From the NCBI GenBank assembly GCA_034670405.1, contig JAXDDX010000091.1:372001-436000 (forward strand): a stretch of DNA of 64,000 nucleotides, read 5' to 3'. The stretch comes from Hoplostethus atlanticus. Lineage: Eukaryota; Chordata; Actinopteri; Trachichthyiformes; Trachichthyidae. The position numbers and the translations under genes were made by a program. The notes beneath the pieces are model-generated. The model did not search any database. It was not told the origin of the DNA and saw only the letters and a list, made by a program, of their open reading frames with translations. Each line of letters opens with the position of its first letter. Position 1 is the stretch's first letter. Shown here one piece after another: positions 27,538-39,492 of the stretch.

Positions 27538-30500
27538 CCTGTTACGCCTGACCTGAAATTCAACGGTGAGTGTCTTATATACACGAGCGACGACCACATG
27601 ATTGATACCAGCACAAACCCAGCAGGGTAAGACCTCCTGATGTCAATTCACAGCTCAACCATAAAATGAATAAATCAAGTAGACCTTCATACTGGAAAAA
27701 AAAAGTGCAGTAGCCTTACTTTTTTACTGTCAATTATTAGGAATACAGGTCTGCCAAATATGCCGTGCTTTCTTGTTGACTGCTTGCATTTTTCTGTCGC
27801 ATCACTTGATTAGAAAAGCGCCTTGCTGACTGATTGAGTGCATGCCTGTCAATCAAACCCAACAGTATACCGTTATGAAGTCTGTTGCTTAGTAACTCAG
27901 TATAATTTGAATAGAAAAGGAAGGCAGATGATGACCATCTTGCTGTCAGGGAAGACAGAGAGAAGATAAACATAAAATGGTTGCTCCTGTAAAATAATAA
28001 ACAATAGCAGGTTAGGCAAAGGAAATGGTGGGGTCACCATTATTTCTGTAATCGTTGCCAGATCATGTGACCATCTCATGACGCAAATTCTGAAGCAGCT
28101 CCACTTTTCCATAAACTGGATACTACCTTGCATGGTTGTTTGCTTCTAAATGAGCTCATTGCTAACAGGTATGAACTAACGGGTCAGCTCTGACGTCAAC
28201 CGCCCAATGTGGTGAAAATTCATCAAAAACATCATAGACCTGCATCAGCATGAACCTGCATTTTTGAAATACTGCACCAGACCAAGTCATTTAAAACCAA
28301 GAGACTTCACAGTCGTTACAGGTGACAGCCCTCCGCTTGAACCAGTTCACTCATTTTCTCCCATACTATGCTTTTCTGTCCTCCCTTTCTCTCGATTTTT
28401 AACTCCCCTTTTCAAAGTTTTTATCTCAAATCTTTACCAAGTCTTGTGACATTTTTTCACTTCATCTTCTTCACATCTTTGCTAGCTAGGGGTCTGCGAC
28501 TGGCCGAGGTTGTCACATATGCCTGAGAGAAAAATATGATAATTTATCCAACAATATGAGGTACTTTTAAGAATTTATATTATCTCCTCCACCAGCACCC
28601 ACCTGCCATTATTCAGACATTACGTTTTTTCTGACCCAAATCCGCCCAAATTGCGGGTATACCCATGGGACCTGCAGGTCAAAATTCGACCTGCGTATCA
28701 CTAATCAAGACAGTTTAAGATCTTCTGTTTCAAGCTTTGGGAGAAACTTGCTCATGTTCAAATGGAGCCTGAAGATCAGAGGAACAACATATATTTTTTT
28801 TAGATTTTAGGGTTGATTTCACCTTTAAGATTAAAGGGCAAAAATACCTTTTTGTCCTGATTGTGTCTTTCGAAATTAAATCATAAGTCTGAATCAAGAA
28901 CATATCGGGACACACCTATCAGAGAAACAGCTGCCTGAGGAGGGCTTAATACCAAAGACAAGTTTCAGGTCTGAATACTGATCTATGCAGGTTTAGTATT
29001 AAATCTATGCGATGCAGCTTGTAAAACAATAATCCCTACCAGTATAACGACAATCATAACAATGCCTAAAGGAAGAACCAGACACAGTGAGAAGACCTAG
29101 TGTAAAACTTATTATAAAAGGATGGAAGCAGCAGACTGAGTAGTAATGTGGCACAGAAATGCAGACAATGCTTCACAAGATTACTGTGACAATACGTTTA
29201 TTATAGTATGTTTATAATAGTCAGTAAGGGTGTACTGATGCACTGCATTGACGGTGTAGCAGTGCAGCATATCAAATCTCCATTTATCCTTGTGAATTAC
29301 AGGGAGGCCAAGGTTCTGCCCCTCGTCTCAGGGACCAAGACAAAGAGAGTCACTACACGCTAATTCAACTGGAACTGAACCATCTGCTGTGAGTGGAAGT
29401 GAAATGGCCCACAAAATGTCTATTGGATGTTCCTCACATCCCAGGTAAGGCCATTCATTACACCCACCTCACCTGGGGTTAACTCAGAAATAGTGGGGCT
29501 AATTGGCTATTTGGTTGCACCTAAGTCGATGACGTGGTGGGGATTTGTTCTCTGTGGCAACAAACTATGATCCGCATTTCTTGAGTTTCCAAAAACAAAA
29601 GCAGCGAAGAATAGAAATACCACAGGTCAAAAAGGGCATGAACAAAAGAGGTTGTGTACAGAAATTTATATGAGTTCAAATGTTATTGATGTGCTTAAAA
29701 AATACTTACTATAGAACATTTTTCACTATTGAGGATGAGAAAGAAATGGAGTAATATTGGAATCATTTAGTAATATTATTGTTAGATTATTGTTATTATT
29801 GTTCAGAAAATGGCATGTCTGATTGTTAAACAGCAGGGTAGATGGCAAAGTATGATCAATGTGATTGTAGCTATGTTATAGTATGTTATTGTATATATGT
29901 ATATATAGTTTTTATGACCCTATTTTTTGTAATTTTGAAGTACTGAATTAATGTGAAAAGACAAACTTTGCCCCAGTAATTAAATTTTTTGTGGAGCAAA
30001 CAAAACAGTTAATATTATATGTGTAAATACAACATGTTCTTCTAAACTCAGTGCTCTATGTACCGTTCCCTTTTCAAAAATCTATCCGCATGACATTAAT
30101 TTGTCCCTTGACCATCTTCAGCTCTGGCATGCAACATTTCTCCTGGGGTATTCTGTCCTTGTGTAATTCAATGGCCCCTACCTGTCTTGTCCTGATGATG
30201 TAGCCAATGCCAGCTCTCTGTAGACAGAACTGGTGGTGGATGGCTGCCCCGGCTACGATCATGTGAGAGATTTATATATGAGTGCTGGCCAGCGTTGATA
30301 ATACAGAGCAATGCAGGTGAGGATCCATCACTGTCAAGTGCTCTGAATGGCTGTTCTAGATAGCAAGTTCTCCTTTCTGCTGGGAGGGTAAGCAGCCGCA
30401 TAGGGTGCTATCTCTCATCCTCGACTGGCTTTGATTAAGCATCATCTGGGATTAAATTCCATCTTTCTCTACCTTGACGTTTTCCTTCTTTTTGTCCACC

Positions 30501-31770
30501 TTAAAAACTGCTATAGACATCATGTTACTGTATTGGTCTCATTTTCCATGTATTCAATATTGTAGTATTTGATTTAGTTTTCCCTATTATACATGGAAGT
30601 CACATCACAAACTTGCATTTGCCGCAGTTGGCTGCAGCTTGGTTTGCCCCACTGCGTATCATCAAATGTTATCTAATTTATATGTAAAAGTACAACATTG
30701 TTCAGTGGATTTTCCATTAAGTCAGACATCTCACAAATTTAAACTGATTACAGGGTCTGGTCGCGGAGCATTCCTGCTCTCCCCTGTCATGGTAATTTTA
30801 ACAGACACCTCAAATGGAAAGACAGATTAACAAGAGCTTGGTCACCTGCTTATGCTGAAATTGCCTGACCACTGGCATCTCATGCTGCTATTAGTCATGT
30901 GTGAGATGGCAGTCCAGATTACTTATTTAAACGGGAGCAAATCATTTGACAGATGACAAGGAACTGACTGATGTCCTCTACCTCAAAAATGCCGTTGAGA
31001 CCGGAAGATGTAGGTCCAAATCAGTGTACACGGGAAATGAGGAGCATTCCTTGCTGTGTACGGCTGACCCATTGGTTGTGAAGGCAGACACAAGTGCATT
31101 AAGGTTTAATTGGATGAGACCGGGCACTGCTGCAGGGAGCTGACACTTCATTAAGGTATGACAGTCAGGCCCATACAGTTGGCTACCTCCCCTACCGAGG
31201 GCAGGAAATACACAGCTAAAACAACCGCCACAGAGAAGACTTGACCTGTTAGTCAGGAAACTACAAGGTATGATGAAAAATAAAACATCAATGCATGGTC
31301 TCACCACTCGTAACTAGCTCTGTATTTGAGTGGGTTGTTTCCTGGAATTTAATCAATTCAATCATTCCTTGAGCACAAGGCAAATTCTGATCGCTACTAA
31401 ATTAACAGCTCTGAGTCATCAACGTTTTCCCATGGTGCATTTCTTTCTTGATGAGAGCAGTGTGTCCTAAGATGATAATGTCCCTATCAATAAGGCATGA
31501 GTAGTCACCCAGTGGCTTGAAAAGAATGATCATAATATTAGCCATAAGCCAAGGCCTTCTCAATAACAATATATAATCCCAATGGAGCACTTGAGATTGT
31601 GAGATGGCACCTGAGAATGCAGACTCCTCTCCCATCAGAAAGATGGAGGGCCCAGATCAATCTGAATCATTAAACTAATTGTGATTAGCACTGCCTTCTA
31701 GGAGATTAGCGGGCCAAAGCCTTGCACAAAGATGTACTCCAGCCCTACACAGCCCTAAATGATTCTCTTG

Positions 31771-31840
31771 TAATAATAATAATAATAATACATTGGACTT
31801 ATATAGCGCTTTTCTAAGTACCCAAAGACGCTTTACGCTT
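31771..31840 (+). repeat. Common fish repeat fragment with (TAA)n head
   Basis: A (TAA)n run is followed by CATTGGACTTATATAGCGCT and TTTCTAAGTACCCAAAGACG CTTTACGC. Sequences of the form TTATATAGCGCTTTTC…CAAAGACGCTTTAC are scattered widely in teleost genomes. Only this short end is recognisable here. Confidence 0.55.
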
Positions 31841-34800
31841 GTGCTGGTGTTTTGTATCCTGTACTTTGTACTTGCTTTACTGGAAGCAAGTATTAAGACT
31901 GATCATCTTGCACAAAAGACTAGGAGCTATTGCACACAGGCCTACTGATTAACATGATTATTTTATCAAGTATAATTTCATTCAGTATTCTGTCAGGGTT
32001 ACAGTCCTGCGGGTACTAGCTGACTGACCCCGATCTTGTAATGAGTGACAAATGAAAGCATTAACGGCTTCCGATAGGTGAACCTTAATAAGAGTTAATG
32101 ATTTCTGTGCGTTAATTATCTTAACAGCCAAGTGCCTCTGTCATCACCACATTGTTGGGCGAGCTTCTAAATGGTCTCATGTCCAAATAAATCCATTTGC
32201 CTCATTATTTGTGGATCAAAATGGATGCTTTGACAGCACGATTAACATTCTCCTGAGCAACATTATAACCGAGCTGCAACGGGTCGAACCTGACACTGCC
32301 ACTGCCAGGTTATGCCATTCAGTTTCCTCTGCGGCAGCCCATACTAAAAATGTATACAGTCATAGTAATGTAGTGCTGTTTGGATAGAAACGCATTCACT
32401 TCATTGATTTGCCATCAAAGGGAAGAAGGAACAGCTGGACAATGTACTATTCAAGGGAAGGGACAGTGAGTGCATCTCCTCTTTTACAGGCCAGACCCAT
32501 TGTCTTTCTAAGTGTGGTGATCTGAGACACCAGTGTCATAGCGCGGTAGCTCTCTATGGGAAAGTAGTCACATAGAACCAAACTAAACGCATTGCACACA
32601 TCTTTGTCATGCCTCATTCATCTCTCCACCTATATCACTGAACAGCACTAGTCTATTGACCTTCTTCTGTATGAATGCATTAGATAACATGAACCTATAT
32701 AGCCTGTTCTTCTCTTGCCCACTCTTAACATGCTGCTTAAAATATGTATTGGCAATAAAACCTGACACTCTGAGCATATACTGTCACTGAATTTGTTATT
32801 TTGCAAAAATATTTATGTATCACTACTAACCTGTATGCAGCCTTGTCAACACACTGCATACTTTGAGAAAACCACAGCTACAAGCAGGCCTTGAACTCCA
32901 AAATAACCTTTGGGAATGAACTACATTGCTGTAGTAAAGCCAATGCTATGCAGGTGATTGTTGCAAGTTCAATAATCATTAATTGCTGTTAAACGTTTTA
33001 CAATTCCAACATTTTTTAGGCTTTTGTGCTAGATTGAAGGACGAACCAAGCTTCATGATATTAATATAAAACGTCCTCTAGGGACAAACATGGTGTTGGT
33101 CTCTTCAGCCAAGGCGCACACAATGTGCTGCATATATCTCTGTAATACACTGTTTTTCTAAATTGTCATGTGTCTGTATCACTTTATTTTTCTCTAGATG
33201 AATAGACCTGAAAAAGATCTTATCAAGCCTCTTCCTTTCTGCCAATCTCTTCGTTTCTGTAGCAAATTATAACACCCCATGTATCAGGGATATAATTACA
33301 GCCTATTGTCTGATACTTTCCCTGCATTACATGCTCTTGATATGGTCCAAGAACCATGCTGAGTCTTGGAGAAAACCATTCCCTTGGATCAATATTTATG
33401 ATTGTATTATTTGTCAGCATCTCCATCCCCTTACACAGACCTTTATGGTTTGAGGATAGAGAGAATGGCCGGTAAACTGGGGTCTCTATTGTATTGTTGA
33501 GCACTGGATCCAAATGTCCATGGGAGCGTGCCATTTGTTATGTGATGGTTGAAGTGTCTGTTTTTAGTATTTTAGATGTGAAAGAAGACCATGACATTTT
33601 GTAATGCTGTGAATATATAAAAGGCATTACAACATAATCATTTTGATTGTGTCTATATTTTTAATATGAACTTAAACCTGCCCCCTCATTTAGTCCCGGA
33701 GAAACTCTAATCTTCCTTTACCCAATCCGCTTAATCCAAAATAAGTTAAATCTAGGGTGATTTTAAACTATATCTGTAAAAGCTGATTAAGCCCATATTA
33801 AAGGGTCATTTTAGTCTCGGACTATGCTTAGTTCATGGAATTATCTATGCTTGTCCATGCAGCCAGCCCATAGTGTATAATTTTAAATTCTCTTTCATAT
33901 TAGTTCCCTATGTATTCTCCCTCTATAACACTCTTCTAACGCTTTTCTAACTAAAAGGAAATGATCACCCCCTTGATGGACTGTTTTGAGGTGTATGGTA
34001 TGTTCTGTGTTCAAAAGCAGCAAATTCATAAAGCTATGACATCTGAATCTCTTGTGATCAAGCGTTACTCCAGAATTTAATTCAAACCAGTACCCAGGGG
34101 CATGTCCATTGCCTGTCAATTCAGTGTTAAATCTATGTATTTGTTCAAGGACATGCTATGACAAAGTGGCTTCAAATCTATGACAATTTAAGCACATGTG
34201 CCTTAGTGCCTTTCATTGACTCGCATATAGGCAGAAAGGATTCTTTCCATGCTTTGTAACAACACCACTTGAAGGCATTTCCTTCAGTCTCACTCCTTGT
34301 CATGAAATAAAATAAACCTTATTAGTCACTGGAACATTTCTCTTTCTTAGCAACCTCAATGAGTCACCGCCATCTAGACATGCTAGTCTGCATGCAAATA
34401 CATCAACTAGTATTCATTCTTAACTCCAGTGAACAGGTATTCCTTTCCTGATATTAATGAAGTTCTTTCAGTGAGCATATTCATTGCAAGTTAATTCCCA
34501 ATGCCGTGATATCAATACCAATAAATTAAGTTGCCGGTTATGAAATTCAAAAATGCGTTATGGTTCATGTTTTGATTTTGACATACAATATTATTGTTAT
34601 CTGCAGTGCAGTCATTGTCATGTGCAGTAGGTGGATATCCCTGTATAACTCAATGGGTATGTTTAGGAGTTTGATTCTTATTGAGGCAACCCATATTATA
34701 AATGTAGCAATCATGCTAATATAAGACACTCTGGATCAAAGACTCTACTAAATGGCATACGGATGAAGCCATTATAGAATTACATGACTGCTGCTCCATT

Positions 34801-35271
34801 GTCCCAGCTTTGAGAGGATTTGTTAGACTTTTCAGGTGTTGGAATGTGCAAGGGATGGTCTGATTACCATTCATTTCATTTGATAGGATACAAGTTTTGT
34901 GTTACAATGTTTAGTTATCCTTTGTGACATCTGAGATGCAATGTGCTGCTGCAGCCACTGCACTCATAATGCAGGATAGCTAAAGATGATAAAGGACCTC
35001 TATGTCACATCTTATTGCAGAGGAAGAAATGTTCAACGACATGTCTGTAGAGGGGACACCACTACCGGTGGAACAATGGAATGAGATCCCTTCAGTTTTT
35101 AGGTCAGAAGACTCAAGGAAGAGGAGAAAAGACATAAAGCAATGCCTACCAATGCACTTCTTGATGCATGCATACTGAAGGAATGTTTTTCTTATTAAGT
35201 GAGAAATAATAGATATGAGTAAATATCACTTAAAACAAACCAGTGTCAGGTTTAGGTTGGGACCATCTTAC

Positions 35272-35591
35272 CTGCTGAGGCTCTCGTGGAGTTGTCTGCT
35301 TGACTCGCCTGTTGGATGCTGTGGTGGTGGTGATCTCCATGATGGATGTGGAGGTCTCTGAACGGTTGGCTGTAGCACTTGACTGTGGTGTAATTGAGGC
35401 GGGCGAATCCCCCACCAGCCGCACACTGCCCTGGATTTTAATGTTGGGATCCCCCTCCACAGCCATGTTGAACACCTTCAACCCATTATAGTAGAGACCC
35501 GAAAGCTGGCCCTGAAAGGATCGACTCCGGTCTCGCTCCCAGCCCCCAATCTGTATAGTGGTTTGGCTGTTGAAGATTGTAAGCTGCCGCC
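35272..35591 (-). CDS. nrxn1: Neurexin-1 exon: end of LNS6 domain plus Ser/Thr-rich stalk
   Basis: This 320-nt exon has acceptor …TTCCCACAG above 35591 and donor CAG|GTAAGA. It starts in phase 1, completing the Gly codon from either 43468 or the SS4 cassette, and ends in phase 0. The 106 whole codons begin [11 protein letters not shown]. The Ile and Asn of TIFN correspond to rat neurexin-1beta I236 and N238, two ligands of the LNS6 calcium ion, and the Arg and Thr match neuroligin-contact residues. The last beta strands follow ([19 protein letters not shown] … [11 protein letters not shown]). After about residue 60 comes a low-complexity stalk rich in Ser and Thr ([14 protein letters not shown]), the usual O-glycosylated linker, ending PREPQQ. 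The stalk is more divergent from mammals than the LNS part, as expected. Confidence 0.96.
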
Positions 35592-36045
35592 CTGTGGGAA
35601 AACAACGTTACATATATACGAGAATGTTGAACTGCGGACTCAGCCGCTTTTTCTTAACAGGAAAAAAAAAAGACACAAAGACAGATTATTTGCCCAGTGG
35701 CTAATGAGACCAATAAATTACCGGTTGCTAGAGGCAACCCCTGGTAATTTATTGCAGTTATAATGATGGGATGCCTATGAAAAGCAGATTCAACAAAATA
35801 TATCAAAGGAAAAAAAAGATTTTGAAAATGAACACAGCTTTGCTAAAAGGGCAATCAAATCTAATCAGAAATAACTAAAAAAAGATTAATCTGAACCAAA
35901 CCACAATTCCAAAGATAATATCATCTTGGAAAAACTTTAAAGTAATATTAATTTAATATTGCTTTGACAAACAAACAACAACAAAAAAAGAACAACGTCT
36001 ATCACCAAAAAGCATATATTTCCAATATGCTTTGCTTATAATAAA

Positions 36046-36095
36046 AACAAACAAACAAATAAATGAACAAATAAATAAATAAATACATACATACA
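36046..36095. repeat. Interrupted AAAC/AAAT tetranucleotide repeat
   Basis: Low-complexity run of AAAC, AAAT and ATAC units just before the fold-back at 36094. It lies in the intron downstream of the SS4 cassette. Confidence 0.85.
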
Positions 36096-36226
36096 GTGGT
36101 AGCCATTGTAGAAGTCCGGAAACTACTACTTTGGGATTTCCAAACACTTCCTCTTGGTGTGCAGCAACAGCACACCAACAGGGTAGCAAGCATGAAAAAA
36201 GTGGACTTCTAAAATGGCTACTGGCA
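36094..36226. mobile_element. Compact fold-back element in the SS4 downstream intron
   Basis: The left arm GTAGCCATTGTAGAAGTCC (36099-36117) pairs with GGACTTCTAAAATGGCTAC (36203-36221), differing at two positions. In the middle, TTGGTGTGC and GCACACCAA form a second stem around 36153-36178. The whole 133-bp block can fold into one long hairpin on either strand. It resembles a small MITE. Function is unknown. Confidence 0.6.
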
Positions 36227-36550
36227 GGGTGAGGATTGGGCTTTCTTTGTGTAAATTCTTACAGAAAGCAGGACACACTTCAGTGAATTTGAAAGTATTC
36301 ATCCTTTTAGCAAAAGCAACTAAAGAAAATGAAACTTTTAATATGGTTGGGGATATGAAAAATAAAACATATTTCATGACAGCATTTTCATTAAAAGGCA
36401 AACTGAAAAAAACAGAAAAATGATCGGGCTCGTTGCACATTTTAAGTGAAAAATATGAACTTGTTATTATATAAAAACAAAGCATGCACTCAAAGTTTGT
36501 TTTATGATACAGTTCCTTGATCTAATTCCCTATACATATTTACAATGTCT

Positions 36551-36841
36551 GTTAAAGGGACTCAAAATTCTGATGCCAATTCGTATTGCACTCTATTTAT
36601 CATTGTTAGTAATTTAATCAGAATAGATCAAATGATGAACACTAAAATAAGAACATACAAGTATACTGTGTATGTGTTTCAAATTACAGTGAAATAGCAA
36701 CTAGTGAATGACTAAACTGGATCTTTTAAATTTATCATTTAAACGTTTACTTCAAAATGCTACAATAATTTATAGAAATTTTAACAGTGTTGATATTACT
36801 TCAGGAAGTGGATTTAGATTTATATTTACAGTCCCTTTAAC
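36551..36841. mobile_element. Inverted-repeat pair GTTAAAGGGACT (candidate MITE)
   Basis: GTTAAAGGGACT at 36551-36562 has a perfect 12-bp reverse complement, AGTCCCTTTAAC, at 36830-36841. The interior is about 270 bp of AT-rich sequence. TTAAAGGGA-type ends are common on fish non-autonomous DNA elements. Target-site duplications are not evident, so the ends are provisional. Confidence 0.45.
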
Positions 36842-36930
36842 CTTAAGTTGACAGGAAACACGTATTAAAACAGCTGACATCTATAAAATAAATACATTAT
36901 TATGAAAAGTATGCAATACTACAAACTAAA

Positions 36931-37061
36931 TTTAACTGTTCAAATCATTTTACTTTTTAGTTTAACTGAACATTTATTTTTTAGGTTTATTATTTACAAA
37001 GTATTGGTACAACTTGGTTATGATCAAATTATTTTATTTGAAATTTTAATCAATGATTTTA
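36931..37061 (-). promoter_or_regulatory. UAAA-dense intronic splicing element downstream of SS4
   Basis: In the transcript sense, the first 131 nt of the intron after the SS4 donor contain eleven UAAA tetramers. On the plus strand these are TTTA at 36931, 36949, 36956, 36961, 36973, 36980, 36986, 36993, 37033, 37045 and 37058. The one at 37058 overlaps the donor itself. Mammalian Nrxn SS4 skipping is controlled by the STAR proteins Sam68, SLM1 and SLM2 through U(U/A)AA-type motifs in this intron. The motif density is observed; STAR binding in this species is inferred. Confidence 0.65.
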
Positions 37062-37062
37062 C

Positions 37063-37152
37063 CTTTGTCGAGTAGCCATTCGTCAACTACTCGACCAAGT
37101 CGATATGGGATTCGCTGTCTAGCAATCGCCAGGCGTTCGTTATCATTGTTGC
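37063..37152 (-). CDS. nrxn1: Neurexin-1 splice-site-4 (SS4) cassette exon
   Basis: This 90-nt exon is flanked by TTTAAAG on the acceptor side and AAAG|GTAAAA on the donor side. It is phase 1 on both sides, so it can be skipped without changing frame. It encodes a Gly completion plus 29 residues, starting [19 protein letters not shown] and ending DEWLLDK. From memory this is identical to the mammalian NRXN1 SS4 insert, and NRXN3 differs clearly. Inclusion lengthens a loop at the ligand rim of LNS6. In mammals SS4+ forms favour cerebellin-GluD complexes, while SS4- forms bind LRRTMs and bind neuroligin more strongly. The acceptor has a poor, A-interrupted pyrimidine tract, as expected for a regulated exon. 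The downstream UAAA cluster is listed separately. Confidence 0.96.
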
Positions 37153-39454
37153 CTTTAAAGTTTAAAGAGACATTTCATTGGTTACAATCTGTAAGGTCAA
37201 AGGTTAAATGTTCATACTTAATGCTGGAGCTATACAACTGCACAGGTTTTTTGTAAGTTTTGGATATTTAAAAAACAATATTTCCTAAAACATTATTAGA
37301 CTTCACTCAATCATTTTAGTTTATTTTAGCCAACAAATTATTCCTATATTAATTATGAACTAGCACGCAAATGTATTATCTAGGTTAATAGAGCTATGTT
37401 ATAAACCAAACCAAATCACAGATTTATACATTTCCAAAATAGAATCCTTACCCAATGATTTCCAACCCATTTTTCTTTTCCCTCTATCTTTATAACTGGC
37501 TTTTAAACTAGTTTACATTTCCAAAAGGAACATCATTTGAATTTATTATTGAATCAACCTTTTATGGTTTAAAGGAGAAAACAATTTACTTTATTACAAA
37601 TGCCCACCCCATTTATAAATAGACTAATTGACAGGAAATAATAAGCTAATTGAAATACAGCAATTAACATACTATACATTCAAAGCATCTGGTCATATAG
37701 CACAGTGTCAAAGTAGGTGCACATATAGTACTTAAAAATCCACATGAACAGGGCTTTGACAAAAGCTACGAGTCTCAAAGAAGACAGTCATGCGTTTGAC
37801 TGACTAAACAGTAGACATGCATACGCTAAAAAAGTCAGTAGAATATAAAGTGATGTTTTGATGATGTCAAAGTCAGTGGCAAAGGACTGCTCATATGTAG
37901 AGAATAAGCCAAAGGCATTACTTTAAAGAGAGAGAAAGTGAAGCTCAAAAGATTGGAGTGGCACTTAGGGATTGATGAGGCCAAACTCTGCATCGCCCTT
38001 TTGTCAAGGCCAATAACCCCTCCAGAAAAGAGGACTTTCAGCAAAGCGACACTTTCTCTGAGTACTTTTCCCTTGGAATTGTCTGCAGAGATTGAATTCA
38101 GTCAGCTCCATTCTTCCAGCAGATTGACAATGTTTGTCCCATCAACTATATTAATTCTGTTCTGGCGGATAAAAGACCCGGTACCTAACAATGATTTGGT
38201 GAAGAATAGCATCAGAGAAGAAGGGATCATGGAGATACGAAGAAAAGAAGGAAACCTTATAACTTAGATGTACAGCAGGTCTGATGAAAGGTCTTAGAGG
38301 TAGGAAGAGGCATAAAAAGAGATTTTTTAATCGCATCAGCTTGATTTAGAGGATCAGGTATACAGGAAGGGGTTTATATGTTGTCGACACAGCTCATGGA
38401 ATTTGGTTGCAGTTGATTGTGCCAGGTTGGAGCACAAAGGCTTGTGAAAGAGATTTAGTGGAACACATGTTCCTCAACGTTGATATGGAATGATATATTT
38501 TGGCATTACAACAATATCCCAAACAGAGGTGTCCAAATGTCACTAAGTAGACAAACATTTCTAATACAATGTCCAGTCATCTGAAGTGCATACCTTCAGG
38601 GGAAGAGGCAATCAAATTATCAGTCTGAATAGCACAGATATGCTTAAATATTTCATGAAGGTGACACCAGAGTGCGGCTATCATCAAGGGCAATTTAAAG
38701 GGGCACCTCCATGCTTTATAGGGTGCAACCTGGATGAACAAACCAGAGGTCCAAGCCTTACTCATAAACATGTCGTTTAATTACCTCTTCAGCTTGGTCT
38801 TGTAATCCTTTTTCAAATTAGATGTAAATCTCACTTGTAAAACTAACTTCCTGAGTGCCTCAGGAATTTGAGTAAAAGCTGTATATAGCTGAGTATATGT
38901 ATTAAATTAATTTCCATTGTTCAATGATTCATAAACAAATCAAATCAACGTTTTCTGTTTAACGTGGAGCATTCATAGGCTTTGTTCATTTCTGTCACCT
39001 CCATTTGTCAGTCACGGGGTGTTAGTTATGTCACCTCTTTCACCCATGTCTTTGTCATGATGGGGGCTGCGGCTGTTTTCTGCGACTCTGACATCTCATT
39101 TGAAGAGAGGTCAGCATCAAACTGGGCTCTGGAGAACAGTGAGCCTACAGCTGTTAGGAGGACGGTGAGGACAGACCATGGGGTACACGGAAAGAAATGC
39201 AGTTCACTTAGAGTGAAAAAAAGCAACGCCCACTCAGTTGTCTTTTTTCCCTATATATTTGAATGCTTCATTTCTTGACAGCTGCAACGCCATTTGCATG
39301 TTTATGTCTTGGAGTTATCATCTAAAATTATAGGGTTTATAGAATTATACAATTTCTCTACATGCTGCTGTTGAAATTTTACAGTATAGTATTTAGTATC
39401 AGAGTCCTAACAGAGTTTGTTAAACTGAGGCAAGCGATAGACAGGCAGGCAGGC

Positions 39455-39492
39455 ACGCACACACACACATACAGTAAACACACACACACACT
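39455..39492. repeat. Imperfect (AC)n microsatellite
   Basis: CA-rich dinucleotide tract interrupted by ATACAGTAAA, in the intron upstream of SS4. Confidence 0.9.

Larger units (their letters stand above)
14184..35271 (-). other. nrxn1: nrxn1 intron between stalk and cysteine-loop exons
   Basis: This is the largest complete intron in the window, about 21 kb. Mammalian Nrxn1 carries the gamma-neurexin promoter and a very short gamma-specific first exon in this intron. I looked for a sequence able to encode its MDMRWH start followed by a donor and found none. Contents include a TG/GA compound microsatellite (23221-23306), two SINE-like copies (25256, 27401), a fish repeat at 31771, and minus-strand open frames at 33223-34119 that I cannot assign. 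Base composition and TAAT-rich words near 32020-32330 could mark a conserved non-coding element, but no comparison was possible. Confidence 0.9.
35592..37062 (-). other. nrxn1: Short intron downstream of the SS4 cassette
   Basis: This 1.47-kb intron is short compared with its neighbours and strongly AT-rich. It contains the UAAA cluster next to the SS4 donor, an inverted-repeat pair at 36551-36841, a compact fold-back at 36094-36226 and an A-rich tetranucleotide repeat at 36046-36095. No coding sequence is seen. Confidence 0.92.

Noticed and set aside
28485-28705. Possible hAT-like remnant (CTAGGGGTCTGCGAC … GACCTGCGTATCAC)
   Set aside because: The supposed terminal repeats match only weakly once aligned, and no target duplication is visible.
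34722-34757. SINE-tail-like words (CTCTGGATCAAAGACTCTAC then TAAATGG)
   Set aside because: Only about 35 nt resemble the tail of a fish SINE, with no head or box A/B, so it is too little to annotate.
14184-35271. Gamma-neurexin first exon expected in this intron by analogy with mammals
   Set aside because: No sequence encoding a MDMRWH-like start followed by a phase-0 donor was found by eye. It may be absent, too diverged to see, or outside what I could detect.
35300-35491. Plus-strand open frame over the stalk exon
   Set aside because: It is the antisense shadow of the neurexin exon at 35591-35272.
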